From positions 14,591,501 through 14,655,500 of the forward strand of contig NC_016131.3 in NCBI RefSeq assembly GCF_000005505.3: a stretch of 64,000 nucleotides of DNA, written 5' to 3'. The notes beneath the pieces were generated by a model. That model was not told the origin of the DNA, did not search any database, and saw nothing but the letters and a program-made list of their open reading frames with translations. The DNA is from Brachypodium distachyon. Taxonomy: Eukaryota > Streptophyta > Magnoliopsida > Poales > Poaceae. A program made the translations under genes and the position numbers. Numbering within the stretch: position 1 is the stretch's first letter; the number at the start of each line of letters is the position of its first letter. Below, piece by piece: positions 22,653-35,305 of the stretch.

Positions 22653-25600
22653 CTACATGAAATAGCTTAGAGTTGTCTTCTTCCTAGATCCGCCTTCACC
22701 GTAGAGGTCGTTCCATTGAATAAGCGCGTTCATATTTGTTGAATCGGATGATATACTTGCACATACCTATACAACAGGCAAGTAGTTATGTTAGCATCAC
22801 GTGTTTATACCAACAATTTGGAGATAGAAAAACATTATTCGGCATTGTACACCTGAATACATTTTAGTATCCTCGGAATATATTCTAGTTCTGTTTATCT
22901 AGCAATATATTTTAGAACCCAGAATATATCAATACTGGTATTGCATACTCTCCTAGTCTTGATACTAAAGCCCACTATATAGTGACATCAAATCTACTTG
23001 TGTAATCGAGTGTGATTTGCATAACGTTTGTTTCTCCCTCCTTTTCCATGTAGTGTCAGGGTAAGAATTAGATCAAAATTGCAGTAATATTTACCTGCTC
23101 ATGTGCATGTTTGAGATCACTCAGTTTCAGGGAACGGATGTCGCTGCTAGAATACTTAGGAGGCATCGGTTTATTTTCTGCTTCAGCTAAGGATCTCTCC
23201 TGCAAGTAGACACAAAATGGTAAAAGGGAGGTCGGATGTAGCCTTAACAACAAGGATGATATGATAATTCAAATACTCCCTCCGTCCTGAAATAAGTGAT
23301 GTGGGATATGTATAGATTCTTATACAAATCCACGTCACTTATTTCAGGACGGAGGTAGTACTGAAATCATTCTTCTGTGCAAAAAGAAAAGAAAATTTCC
23401 ATGGCATTGACCATATTAGATCCATGGAGTGCAATCACAAGGGTCAGAGACTATTAATCAGCATATATTGAACTGACCTTCTTCTCTTTTTCAAGGATTT
23501 CCCTTATGGGGCGATTTGCAGCAGTAATACACAAATTCTGAGAAAAATAATAAAACTGTCAGCACAAAGACACAGAAAAAATATCTTTTGAAATATGAAA
23601 GAAACAAGAGACAATCCAAGCATGAACTAACATACCTTTAGATCACTGCCCGAATACCCCTCTGTCAAGTTGGCCAGTGCATCCAGATCCACATCATCTG
23701 CCATATCTTCTTTGGCTAGTATTACACTAAGAATCTTTTTTCTATTGGTTGCATCTGGTAAATTCACCATCAACCTAAACAAAAGTTTGTCAAGAGTTAT
23801 TGATTGGTGGCATACAACCATTTGCATATTTTGTTTTGTTAAAATGTAAACCACACAGATGTATAAAAACTACCTCCTTGGGAGCCGCCTAATAACAGCC
23901 TCATCAAGATCAAATGGCCTATTGGTGGCAGCAAGTACTAATACACGTTCTTTAGCTTTTGTTCTTAAACCATCCCAGTTCACCATAAATTCATTTTTCA
24001 TCTTACGCATGGCTTCATGTTCTCCTGGGTTCTCACGTCTACCCAGCATGCCATCAACCTACAAAGATGGGGCCATAGCAAGAAAGAAGTTTGCCTATGT
24101 AAGACAAACTATTGTAATGCTAGCTGTAGAATCATCAATTATGACATAACTGACCTCATCCACGAAAATGACACTAGGAGCAATTTTGCTTGCAAGTGAA
24201 AACACAGCTTTCACATATTTCTCTCCCTCACCAAACCACTGTTAGAGTTACAGGTCAGAAAACGAAGTACTCGAACGGAAAGCAATCTGGATGAGTGCCT
24301 TTACGAGAATACCTTTGAGGCAATGCTTGACATTGATATATTGATGAAGTTTGCACCGGCCTCTGTTGCAACAGCTTTAGCAAGCATGGTTTTCCCCGTT
24401 CCCGGTGGACCAAAAAGTAATATTCCTTTACATGGCTGGTGCAAAATAGGCAACCAGAACAATGGATGCACACGAGTAAGTTGAGACTTTTCTTTGAATG
24501 AAAAACAATATGGTACCAGTCATACACAACATGCTACCTTCAATTTAAACGGGCTCATGTTTCTTTTTTCTCATTTAAATTAGGAAATACATGAATATAT
24601 GATAATAACTGGTAATTGCACAAGGAATGAATGGTGCTAGGCATAAGAAAATATATTATCTTTAAAAATGCTCCTAATGAGTATCATACATACAGTAAAA
24701 CAAAAAATGGTTAACGCTAGAAAACACAAAACAATAGAGATAATGGACTTCTGGACAGACCAAAGCAGGACAGTATTCCAATGTTTGCATACCCACTTAA
24801 CATGGCTGAGTATTAATAGACATAGAGGGATATCCTACTTGAAAGGAAAAACAAGAACAAGACATTGTTACAGGTGAAACAGTCAAACAGACGAGATGCC
24901 TTACTTGCAAGGGTAAAAGGCAAATAAGTACGAGACTTAAAGGTGAAACAAAGGACTCACAGAAGGAACATGTGTAGTATTAAAAAAAAAATACTCCCTC
25001 TGATCCTAAATTGTTGTCAAAATATTACATGTATCTAGACGCTTTTTAAGAATAGATTCATCCATATTTGGGCAAATTTGAGTCAAGAATTTAGGATCAG
25101 AGGGAGTAGTAAGCATAATTTATGAAGATTGGAGAGTGCTTCCTACCTTCATAAGCTGCCCCTTGGAGAACAACTCTGGCCTTTTCAATGGAAGCATAAC
25201 TAATTCCATCAAAGTCTCCTTGACATTCTCTAGTGCTCCAATGTCGTCAAAGGTAACACCTATCTCTTCCGGAGGGATCACATCACCAAGAAGCTTTTTT
25301 TCAAATTCATTCTCAGTGGCAATATCCTGACAATGAGAAAAAGGAGGTATGTGAGTCATAAACTCAAAGGCACCATTAATGCGATAAGGCCTACAGCCCC
25401 AAACAATATTTTATTACTATTCTATACTCCTATATTAGGATCAATCTTATAGGTGAAACCCAAGTTCAGTCTGACATATTTGCAGGCTTCAAACAAATAT
25501 TGGGACGCAGGCTGCACGTGACCAGGTCTAGTCATATTAATGAGGTCATCGCTACCATTAAAATGATAAAACTCACTTTGAGTGACTTCTTTGTGCTCTT

Positions 25601-28600
25601 TTTCTTATGGTCGTTTTGCATGCTTTCCGACAAATCAACCCCATGCTGCAGGCTGCAATATAACAATTATCAGTAAAACAATCGCCAGATAAACAAGAAA
25701 GAACTTTCTGGCATGACATTGTGAAGTGTCCAAAGTTACAGAAGAAACCTTTCAGCAGAAAGAGCAAACACGTCCTTTCCAGGAGTTGGAATGATACCCT
25801 TTGTAACTTGATGAGTAAAAGCATAACCAACTATTTTGTCCACACCTGATAACATAGTAGACATATGATGACACTGCATGGACTAAATTATACAGGATAG
25901 GAACATCAAGTAGGACTGTACTCACATTCGTTTGTAAGAATTCGATCTTTCACACATAGTGTACTCTCTAAATCGGTACATTCCAGTCTATGGCGATTTA
26001 GAAACTGCATCAAATTGCAGAAAGACATTAGTAGAACCACGAGATATTAAGAAATAGAAAAGGCAGTTGAATGGAGTGACAATTTAAATTTCAAGCAAAC
26101 ATCTACTTAAAACTAAAAGTGTGAAAAAGGATAACAAAGTAAAACTTACAAAAAAAAGAATTAATGTTTTAGTCTATTATAATACAAAAATACAAAAAGA
26201 CACAACAAAGTAAAACTTACAGACTGGACTTTTGAAATGTTAGCCTTTGCCTTTAGGATTTCAACATCACAATCTAATTGCTTTTTCCACTGTGAAAGTT
26301 CCAATTCATCCTGTAGCATGTTTTCAGAGTTAAAACTTGGAGAGGATACTGCCAAGTAGGAAGCAGCGAAGCACTCTGACACACCTGTGGTGGTTGTATT
26401 GTCACTTTATTGGGGAAAAGTTTCGTGACATGCTTTGCAGTCTTCACTGCTTCTTTGTTTTTATCATTCACCCGGCCAAAGCTATCCTGCATTGCCAAAC
26501 ATCAGACTGTGACAGTAAAGGTGTAATCATAACAACCGCACTTATGACATAACCTGTAATTTAATTCATCAAAAAGGTCCACTAAAACCAATTTCAGTAT
26601 CATAAAGCTCCCCAGAACCTACATATTTCAATTTCCGAATTTGTTTCTTCCCCTGACCGTTCTTTCAGATCTACTAATTTACTGTGTGGCAACCAAATAA
26701 AGCCCCCAACACAGAATGCCTTAATGCGAGCAAACTTAAAGATGCAAGGTACTTTCAGCAAAACCAAGAAAGGCACCTGGAACGCAAGGTCGAGTATTGC
26801 TGCTTGGCTGTATGGGAACTTTGAAAGAAAAGGAGACCCGTTGTTTAGCTGTATATAGAAGCATCTTATTTGTTAGCTGAATGGAAATAAATGGATAATT
26901 TTACAGAATCAGGTATATATCATCTTTACGATAAGTAATACCTTATCTTTCCGAGCGTCCGCCTGGGTCTGAGATCCAATGATAAGAACACCAGCTGGAA
27001 AAATTTCAAGCTTACTCTTTAGACCATGATAAGAGTAACTGTTTCCACACACTTTTTCGACGTCCTTCAGAAATAGGATAAGAGGACCATGCTCACTTTC
27101 TTCGGATGCAAACTGTATACAGATATCCCAGTAAGTAATAGGGAAATAATAACAAATGATCACAAAAGTAAGGCCAAGAAGACTGTACAAACCTCAAATA
27201 TTACATCGAATGGATGTTTAGCTCTATCTTCCCATCCTGGACCGTCGAGGCAAAGACTCTCAACTGGAGATAGAAATAAACATAAATAAGGGGACACAAA
27301 AAATACCAATATGGCAATAGATAGCAAAAATCACAATAAGTATATGCTTTAGTTATAACTCATTGAGTAGATAGGAACAGCAGAGGGAAGGAACTCGCCC
27401 GCGCAGAAGAAACCATGATCAACCTCACAATTGCCTCCAAGGTCAATGCCCCCGAGAATCTGTTTGTCAAATCTGACTCCAACTTTTGAGGATCCATTTT
27501 CCTCAAAAGAAAGTCGCACTTCACCCTGTGCACCATAATCTGGAGGTCTGCAAGTTGTATAATTTGGCACAGATCATTAGTACATGCAAGGAAAAGCCAC
27601 ATAGTTCAGTGACCATCACACATCATCACAGGTCAGATCAAAAACCAGAAACTCAAACCAGCCTGGGTATTTTGCTCAATCAGAAATCCTACCACTAGTG
27701 AAGATGGACCACACGACTTACATTCAAAAGACTAATCCAGTAAAATATCATATGCAATTACAGGAAAAAGGGAACTAGGGACAATTCCCAGTGATTGTTG
27801 TATCAGACCTATCTTCCCCACAGCCCATTTGGAACGTAAGCTTTCCATACAGAACGAAACATACACTCTGGAGGCACAGTTCCAACAAAATGCTTACCGA
27901 CATTATGCACCCCAAACAGGGCTAAATCAACCAGTTTGACCCCGTATCTTATAATAAACAATATAATTATTACAAGTTACTTTAAACCTTATTTTGTACT
28001 CCTGTTCTTCATATATCTCAGAATAGGTTTTCCAGGTTTGCACAATAAAATAAATTTATGTCTATAGTAGGTACTTAAAAGTAATTGAGAGAGAAGACAT
28101 TTTAAAAATTCCAGGAACATTCACACATGTGGAGTAAGGAACTCAGATGCACATTTTAAAAAAAGCCTATCTTAAAGTATGGGCCACACCTTTGTCCCTC
28201 ATAGATAAACCTTGATGATTGCGAATAACCAGTGTATCTCACCCTATCACCTGAACAGAACATCAAAAGCATTAGTACTGCCTCGAATGAATATCAATTT
28301 ATAGCAGGTAGTTTCATTGCCATCAGCCCATCACAAATAAATGTGAAAATAAATAATACAATGTCCTACAGCCCATTTTATAACGTCAAGGACAAATAGG
28401 CCACCATACTCAATTCAAAAGTTACTCACTACACCTAGACTAAAAATAGTTAAGGTCAAATTTAGTGTTGAGTTGACACCAGAGGCATTATAATCTTACC
28501 CTTTTTGTACAACACTGATTCCTTTGACTTTGAAGACTGTCCCTGAAACAACAAATTATACTCGAGTTGAATTCAATATACCAAAGAGAAGTGAGACAAG

Positions 28601-31600
28601 ATGAGGTATGCTAATCTTTAAGAAGGCATATTTACACAAATGAACTAAGTTATGCCATAACAAGCTATCAGGTAGATCTAATTTCCAGACCAATGTTTAC
28701 TAAGTAGGCATAAGGAGATTCAATTAAGGTGAAGTTAACCAATGCTACAGCTTTGTGATACATTTGCAAACAGTAGCAATACTGTGAATTTACTGCAATT
28801 CTTTAGTGCAGCTTCTTTAAAAATTTAAGCTCTGAGAGAAAAAATAAGCCAAGCTTTCAAAAGGCACTAGCAGCATTACATAAATAGTATAGCAAAAGGT
28901 ATTGCACAAAAAAATTAAGAAGAATGGCGGAAGCATATATCTAGTCTAGCAAAACAAATAATCATATCTCTCAGATAGAGTTGGTTATGCTTTCTATGAA
29001 GGGAGTGAAAGAGGCTCTGTTCAATATAGCATCAGTCTAACAGCAAGAGAATAAGCATGATATGGTTAAGAGGCTTACACCCAACAGTAACGACGAATCT
29101 ATGACAAGCAGTCTAGCACCAAAGTATTTGGTCAGAGCCTTCACCAATATTTCTTGGTATATCTCAGACCCTATAAAAAATAGTTGACACTCCATGCATA
29201 TATCAATTTAACAAAATTAACTGAATAACTGTAATTTCATTTAGTTAAAAGGATACCTGCTGGACCAGATAATAATACTCGTTGAGAAATAGAACTTATT
29301 ATTTTTGTCCACTCCATGGCTTCCTTGTGACACAAGTTTACATGTGCTGTTGTCACAAGAGAACTTTTGGTACTCTCGCTGCAAGGATGAGAAGATATTA
29401 AAGATAGTTCTTAATCACCTGAGACCAATCAATCAATGTTCTACAAGCCCATTAACTAAAAGGGGAGACTGTACTCGAGTCATCGGTATTCATTAGTATA
29501 TCCAATGGTCTTGCATAATGACCAACTGATCGTTCTGTCTACCAGACTACCACTAGTCTATATCTCTAAATTAAGCTCCAAACCAGTCTAAATCTCTCCA
29601 TATGTCCAAAATAAATATTGTAAACAATATAACAAAGAACTGCTTTCAGAACAAGAGAGCTGTTAGTGTTTATACCTCAGATAATATGGAAAACTATCGA
29701 AGGACTCTGATAAATCACTTGCACTGAGAACGGCCTTCTTCAGATCTTCTTTTAAAAGTTGATGTTGAGCAAATGATACATTTTCTTCAGAAGAATACTG
29801 GCTCTGCTCCTCCATTGTTTTACATAAACTGCTGACTATCTCTGTATCTAACGAACAAAACATAGACATTATTTCAGACTCACTTCCACTTTTACAGCAG
29901 TATAATAAATAAGACGTGCCCAGTTTTGAGAAACACAAGACAAAAAAAAAATTGAAGTCCATCTATATTTGCTATCATCCCTTTCCAAATATCTTGAATG
30001 CTAAATTAAATGAACTCAATATCTCAAAATGATTAGGGCCTTAGGAAAGAAATGAAGCTGTCTCACCATGAGGAACCAACGGAGGGCGGCCATATTCAAA
30101 ACTAAACGGCACTGGTAACTTGGCTCTTTTAGATGATAAACTTCCAATAACTGGATATTGCCCATGTTGAACACCGCACAGGGGAGAAAACGTCGATGTG
30201 CTTGATTTTTCCTCTGGAAGTTTCTGAAATATCTACCAATACATTAAGGACTTCCAAGTCAGAAAGCATTTTCTCTAAACAACCAGGGTTTGTTTGGCTC
30301 CATTGCTAACCCCATCAATTGCCCATCTAACCTTGCTTAGTTAGGCAAAGTGTTTGGTAGAGTTCAAAAACCCTGTTTTGTCAAGCAAGTTTCTCATGTG
30401 GAGGAGAACAAAGCCTACTAAAAAAATATTAGGTAATAATTATAATTAGATATAGAAAAAACACAGTGGTTTACGTTATCAAGACAACATGACCTAGCAT
30501 GACAGCGTTGCTTAACAAAGCAAAGTAGCAAAAAGATCCAGGCATGCCTGTAGTCGCCAATAGATACAAGTACTATGAAACTAGTTGGTGATAAAAAGAA
30601 AAGGATACATAAGCATGCCTCCCAACTGGACTAAAAGTAACTTCATCGCCTCCAATCAATGTGACCTTAGCAGCCTTGTCTAAGGCCTTCCCATTTACAT
30701 GGACAACTTTAGATACATAGACCTCAAGGGATGCACCCCTCTGAAAAATAGGTCAAATCTGAGTCATAAACAGCAAACGCAGAAAGAAAAACAGAGTAAT
30801 CAGTTAAATACTAAAATTAAGAATTCAACCATACCCTAACATGCTTCAGTTTACAAACATGTACTCCGGGATATGAGTCTGTCAATCTCAAATCACATTT
30901 GAGACCATGTCCAACAGTGAAATGGGTAGCATAAATAGGAACTGTGGGAAACTGTACAGCACAAAGAGGAATATAATCATGAGCAAAAATAATGGTAGAA
31001 AATTAACAAATGGTATGATAGCTCCCTGGTTTGTACCAAACTACAAATAGTGCAGAACTAAGTGGGAAATAAACAAAATGGTCAGACATCTCCCTGGTAA
31101 AAAATGACAGATGCCAACAATTACAAAAAGTCTAACTGTGAAATGTTATATATTATGCATGTAACTTGTAAGCACGGACAATAGAGATTGGATTACACTT
31201 AATCCAGTGTGGCGATCCACATGTGTGAATCAAACACTGTAGCAATTGAATTGTGCAATACAATCCGTTAAGAAAAATGTAAATGTCTCCACTTCCACAA
31301 ATAGCCTTCTTTCAGCAATAAACCAAGTGCGACAGTACTGTGGAATGAAAGACAATGGATGGAACACACGATGATTCATGTGGCCATTAGAGTAACAGTG
31401 TTATATAAAATCAAGGAAATCTCATCCCAACTGGGCTAGATCAGGTTCTCATTGGGAAAGATCTGTTGATAAGAATTAGTGTGCACTTAAAATGGTATAA
31501 ATTCAACCATCATACAATTGCAGAGAAATGTTCCTACTCAAAACTCAAGAAAATAGCATTCAATATTGCACAAGCCAGTTGATTATGTAAGTGCACAAGA

Positions 31601-32958
31601 CAAACTAAATGACTCCCAAGTGTAATGTTAGCCCACTAGGCTATAAATAGGGCAGGAGGTAGCAACTTATAGTTGCAAAGGCAGGACACTGAAAACTCAA
31701 GATAAATATTAGAATTATCATTCTGAAATAACCAAACAATCACTACTGCACGATTACAAAACTCACATTTATGAATCATGATGCTTGATGAACTCCAGTG
31801 AAGGCACTACACATGTTGGACAGATAATGACAGGGTATAGATAATGCATAGAGCCAGCAAACAGTAGCTGGACGAGAGGAACTACTGTAGTTCTCTGGTT
31901 CTGGGAGATGCAATTATTCTTGCTCCATTTTGGAGAAAAGCTATTTTCATCTCCAATAGCACGCAAAGGTACTATGTGCATGATTTGATGGGATTCACGG
32001 TAGAGCTCTAGCAGACATACTCATATCTAACCAAAAAAAATTCCTCCGTATGCTGATCCATTCAATATACAGTATCACAGTAAAACGGTTTTTTATCTGC
32101 TCCGTATACCAAAATTGGCTACTATTTGATGACTAGCAAGGCTACAACAGTTCAATCGTCCATAAAAATCTTGGTTAGTTGCAATACAATCACAAAATAG
32201 AATTGTAGCACCGCGCTTCACATCAATGGAGTTGTCCTAAACAACAGACCTGAGGAGACGGAGACAGGGAAATCAGTCTACCCCAAGGTTCAGCACGGCC
32301 GCCAGCCAATGGCTGATTCGCCTTCCAGGCCGTCATCTCTTCCACAGACGTCCACTCTCCCAGCCGAGAACACCTTCTCGGGGCCCTTCTCTTCCTCACT
32401 GAACCATTATTAAAACAGGGCAATCAAATACCTTTGCGTGCTAAACCAAACCCAGCCCTAACAGCCCGTGAGTGGGCATTCATTCATGACTATCACCCAA
32501 ACAATATACCTCCTGAATTCGACACCGTAGCCGAATTCGACACGGTGGACGACGCCGGGACGGGCCGCGTGGACCCCCGCAGATTATCATTCGAGGTGTC
32601 CAGCACATCGGCCGCCGCCGCCGCCGTCGTATCCCTCGCGGTTGCCTCCGCCGCCGCCTCCGTCGCCGCCGCCGCCGCCGTTGTCTCAGCCTGCCACCAA
32701 ACACAGCAACCACAATCAGATACAATCGGTTTTCCCCAATCTGCACACGTACATACAGACAAGGAAGACGGGCACGGGCCATACCGCAGCCTTGGCTCGC
32801 TTGCCCGAGCGGCTCCGAGGCGGGGTCACGGCCTCCTCCTTCGGTGCCGGCGACGCCTGGGCCGACGCAGAATCCGACGCCGGCGGTGTCGGGGTCGCGG
32901 GCTCCTCCGACGAGGAAGGCCCCCGCTTCGCCGCCGAGCTCCGCCTCGTGTCGACCAT
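22653..32958 (-). CDS. FHA domain-containing AAA ATPase (Msp1/spastin-like clade)
   Basis: Twenty-eight exons join in frame to 1101 residues: 32958-32785, 32690-32510, 32398-32250, 30951-30835, 30740-30609, 30232-30067, 29847-29676, 29378-29257, 29170-29079, 28542-28500, 28250-28190, 27547-27399, 27263-27193, 27112-26942, 26848-26777, 26486-26385, 26310-26221, 26004-25926, 25845-25749, 25652-25577, 25326-25147, 24435-24313, 24238-24155, 24058-23874, 23774-23636, 23537-23478, 23199-23095 and 22766-22653. A Ser/Ala-rich N-terminus precedes an FHA domain at about 155-260 ([37 protein letters not shown]), which in other proteins binds phosphothreonine. The AAA module has Walker A GPPGTGKT at 841-848, Walker B VIFVDE ending at 901, and [15 protein letters not shown]. 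The twelfth intron uses a GC donor at 27398. The architecture matches Arabidopsis At4g02480/At1g02890-type proteins; substrate unknown. Confidence 0.93.
23274..23360. mobile_element. Stowaway-type MITE in an AAA ATPase intron
   Basis: An 87-bp palindromic element. TACTCCCTCCGTCCTGAAAT pairs with ATTTCAGGACGGAGGTAGTA, bordered by TA. It lies in the intron between exons 26 and 27. Confidence 0.92.
24992..25108. mobile_element. Stowaway-type MITE in an AAA ATPase intron, twin of 5592-5708
   Basis: A 117-bp element with ends CTCCCTCTGATCCTAAATT in inverted orientation and TA borders. It differs from the copy at 5592-5708 at only about five or six positions by eye. It lies in the intron between exons 21 and 22. 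Confidence 0.92.
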
Positions 32959-33140
32959 CGCCGCGTCCGCCGCGCCGGGTACCGGATCGGCGGCAGGAGA
33001 GCAGGCCGCGAAGCCCGAGAGACGTGACGACACGAGAGGGGGAGAGAGAACACGCACGAGGCGAGGGTTCGATTTCTTTTTTCTTCTTTCACCTTTACGT
33101 TTGCGGATCGCGAAGGTTGGTGCGAGAGGCGCGCGGCGCT

Positions 33141-33150
33141 TATTTATATA
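33141..33150 (-). promoter_or_regulatory. TATA box of the AAA ATPase gene
   Basis: On the minus strand the sequence reads TATATAAATA, 183 bp upstream of the ATG at 32958. Similar TATA-like words recur at about 33510 and 34306 inside the repeated segments upstream. Confidence 0.7.
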
Positions 33151-33675
33151 CACACACGCTGCGGCTGATACTGGAATTTAACTGCGTTTTACTGGAAGAT
33201 AAATCGTCGAAAAAAATTTAAAAATAGTTTTTTTTTGTTTTTCTTCCGAGTTTAGATGGTGCTGCTAACGTCTCAATCTTACGGCCCATGGTAATGGCGC
33301 CCACAGATATTTGTTCCGCCCACAGAGGGTATCGATACTCATTCGATTAATATTTCTAATGATTTTATATGACAAACAATAATTACAAAAAATTTATATA
33401 TTTTTTCATTTATTTTCATGATAAAATTATATTTATTTCTATTTATAATCATCGAAAGGCAATTTACGCCCTTTTATTGAACATTTATTTCATGATAAAA
33501 TTATGGGAAATTTATATAGACACGTTGCGGCTGGAATAGGAAACCGGCGGCATTTTACGAGAAGAGAAATTGTGGAAGGGAAAATAATAAATTCAAGAAA
33601 ATATTTATTCTTTAGTTTCCCTTCCGAATTTAGATGGTGCCGCTAACTTTACAGTCTTACGGCACATGGTACTGA

Positions 33676-33694
33676 GGGTTTAGGGTTTAGGGTT
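33676..33694. repeat. Short interstitial telomere-like motif
   Basis: GGGTTTAGGGTTTAGGGTT is about two and a half units of the plant telomere repeat TTTAGGG. It is present in copy B of the promoter repeat and absent from copies A and C. Confidence 0.7.
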
Positions 33695-33724
33695 CTAGAT
33701 CATTGTTTTCGTCCACGGATGTTA

Positions 33725-34042
33725 AGGCATATACAATGGTTGATATGTCTGCATTTTCTTATGTGTTCCGTGTCATTTAGAAAAAGACAACAAAATATGT
33801 TGTACAACAGGTTATATCTTAGTGTCATATCTTACGATTAATGCTTAGATGAATAAAATCAATTAAATAAGTGTTAAGAAAAGATAAAATGTAGTACAAT
33901 GAGAAATTTGTCTTATCATTCTAGTCATAAAATCATATCTTAGTTCATAGAAGGCCTTTTTTCACTCTTCTCTCTTCCACACCGGTAATTATCCTACTTG
34001 ACATTGCTAAAAAAAGCTGTTGTCACCCCGTTGTACACGCTC
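33725..34042. mobile_element. Tourist-like MITE with TTA target duplication
   Basis: A 318-bp element flanked by TTA at 33722-33724 and 34043-34045. The left end AGGCATATACAATGG and the complement of the right end GAGCGTGTACAACGG form imperfect inverted repeats. The paralogous copy C has a single TTA at 34535-34537 at the matching point, which gives the empty site. The TTA duplication fits PIF/Harbinger-derived Tourist elements. No coding capacity. Confidence 0.85.
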
Positions 34043-34851
34043 TTACCCATGGTTAATAAGATTAGCCATGGTAGGATATTAATACGTGGGTTGACTATGG
34101 GTTGTCCGATTAATATTTTCTAATGATTTTATGTGGCAAACTATAATTGCAAAAATGATTAAGCTTTTTTCAAAAAAAAACTCATGATAATTATTATTAT
34201 TATTGGATTTTTGGAATATAATTATATTTATTTCTATTTGATCGTAAGAAGGTAGTTTATGCCCTTTTGTTGCGTATTATTTCAGCACAAAAGTACACGG
34301 AAATTCATATATACACCTTGCAGCTGGAACAGGAAACAAACAACGTTTTTGTGAGAAGATAAAATAGTGGACCGGAAAAAATAAATAAGAAATTCAAGGA
34401 AATAATATATTTTTCTTTGTTTTCCTTCCAAGTTTAGATGGTCCCGCTGACTTTGCAATCTTAACGCCCATGGTAGGACGCCTACGAATATATAACCCAT
34501 GTCGTTTATAAATTATTGTTTTCGCCCAGAGAGTTTACCCATGGTTAATTAGATTAGCCATGGTGCGTAGGTTGACTATGTCTCGTCCGATGTATATTTC
34601 TAATGATTTTATTCGGCAAGTTATAAATACAAAAATGATTTATTTTTTACATGTAAATTATTATGCTCTTTTATAAATGCACAGTTCATACAACATAAAT
34701 TTATCTATTTGTTTTGAGGAACCCTATTATTTATACGAACTGAATGCAGCTACATGATGTCGTGTGTCCGTGCGGTAGGAATGGCACTGGTGCTGCCACG
34801 GCAGCATCCCAATGTTTGATAATGGATGGATCATGATTGGAAGAGACAAAC

Positions 34852-35305
34852 CTAGTAAATACGCAAGGACGTGTGGCGGCGAGGCGCACGGTCGACAGGG
34901 CCGGCGAGGTCCATGACATGTGGCAGGTCGAAGTGCTCGTCACCGCCTAGCCTGATGGACTGCAGTCCGTAGTCATGGCGGAGCGCGGTGGTGTTCAGGT
35001 CGGTGCCGTTGATGAGCGCCAACCGCGGGTTTCCCTCGCGGGACGAGTGAAAAACCGTCACGTGATTAGGAAGCCTGGATGAGACGAGAGTTGGGAGCCG
35101 GATATGCTAGGAAGCGAAGAACCGCCATCATGCTCGGCCTCTCCTCCTGCTCGATGATGTCAGACTCATCGATAGCAGGGGAGGACGCTGACATCGGTAT
35201 CAGAGGAGAGGACGGTGACAGCGTCAGGCGGGTTGAAGACTTCATCGTCGCGGGGTTCGATGGACTACGGTCCGTGGTATGGAGGATATTGCAAAATTTA
35301 CCCAT
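34852..35305 (-). pseudogene. Possible remnant of a receptor-like kinase C-terminus
   Basis: On the minus strand, EERPSMMAVLRFL resembles the late kinase motif RPSM-x-x-V found near the end of plant receptor-like kinases. Further on, in another frame, lie SREGNPRLALINGTDL and DLPHVMDLAGPVDRA. The pieces are separated by frame changes and stops, and no Gly-loop, HRD or DFG motif is present. The match is short, so a chance resemblance or another origin remains possible. It is GC-rich compared with the AT-rich DNA around it, which supports descent from coding sequence. Confidence 0.3.

Larger units (their letters stand above)
33136..34690. repeat. Three diverged tandem copies of the AAA gene promoter segment
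   Basis: Copy A starts at about 33140, copy B at about 33508 and copy C at about 34302. Each holds, in the same order, a TATA-like word, a GCTGGAACAGGAAAC-like block, a TTTTACGAGAAGATAAA-like block, TTTCCTTCCGAGTTTAGATGG, and CTTACGGCCCATGGTA. Further on come TTTCTAATGATTTTAT and then an AT-rich stretch with CAATTTACGCCCTTTT. Copy A overlaps the promoter and leader of the AAA ATPase gene. Copy B is longer because it contains the Tourist MITE. The copies are clearly related but diverged. Confidence 0.8.

Noticed and set aside
30285..30560. Possible MITE starting CCAGGGTTTGTTTGGCTCCA in an AAA ATPase intron
   Set aside because: The start resembles grass MITE ends, but no inverted right end or target duplication was found.
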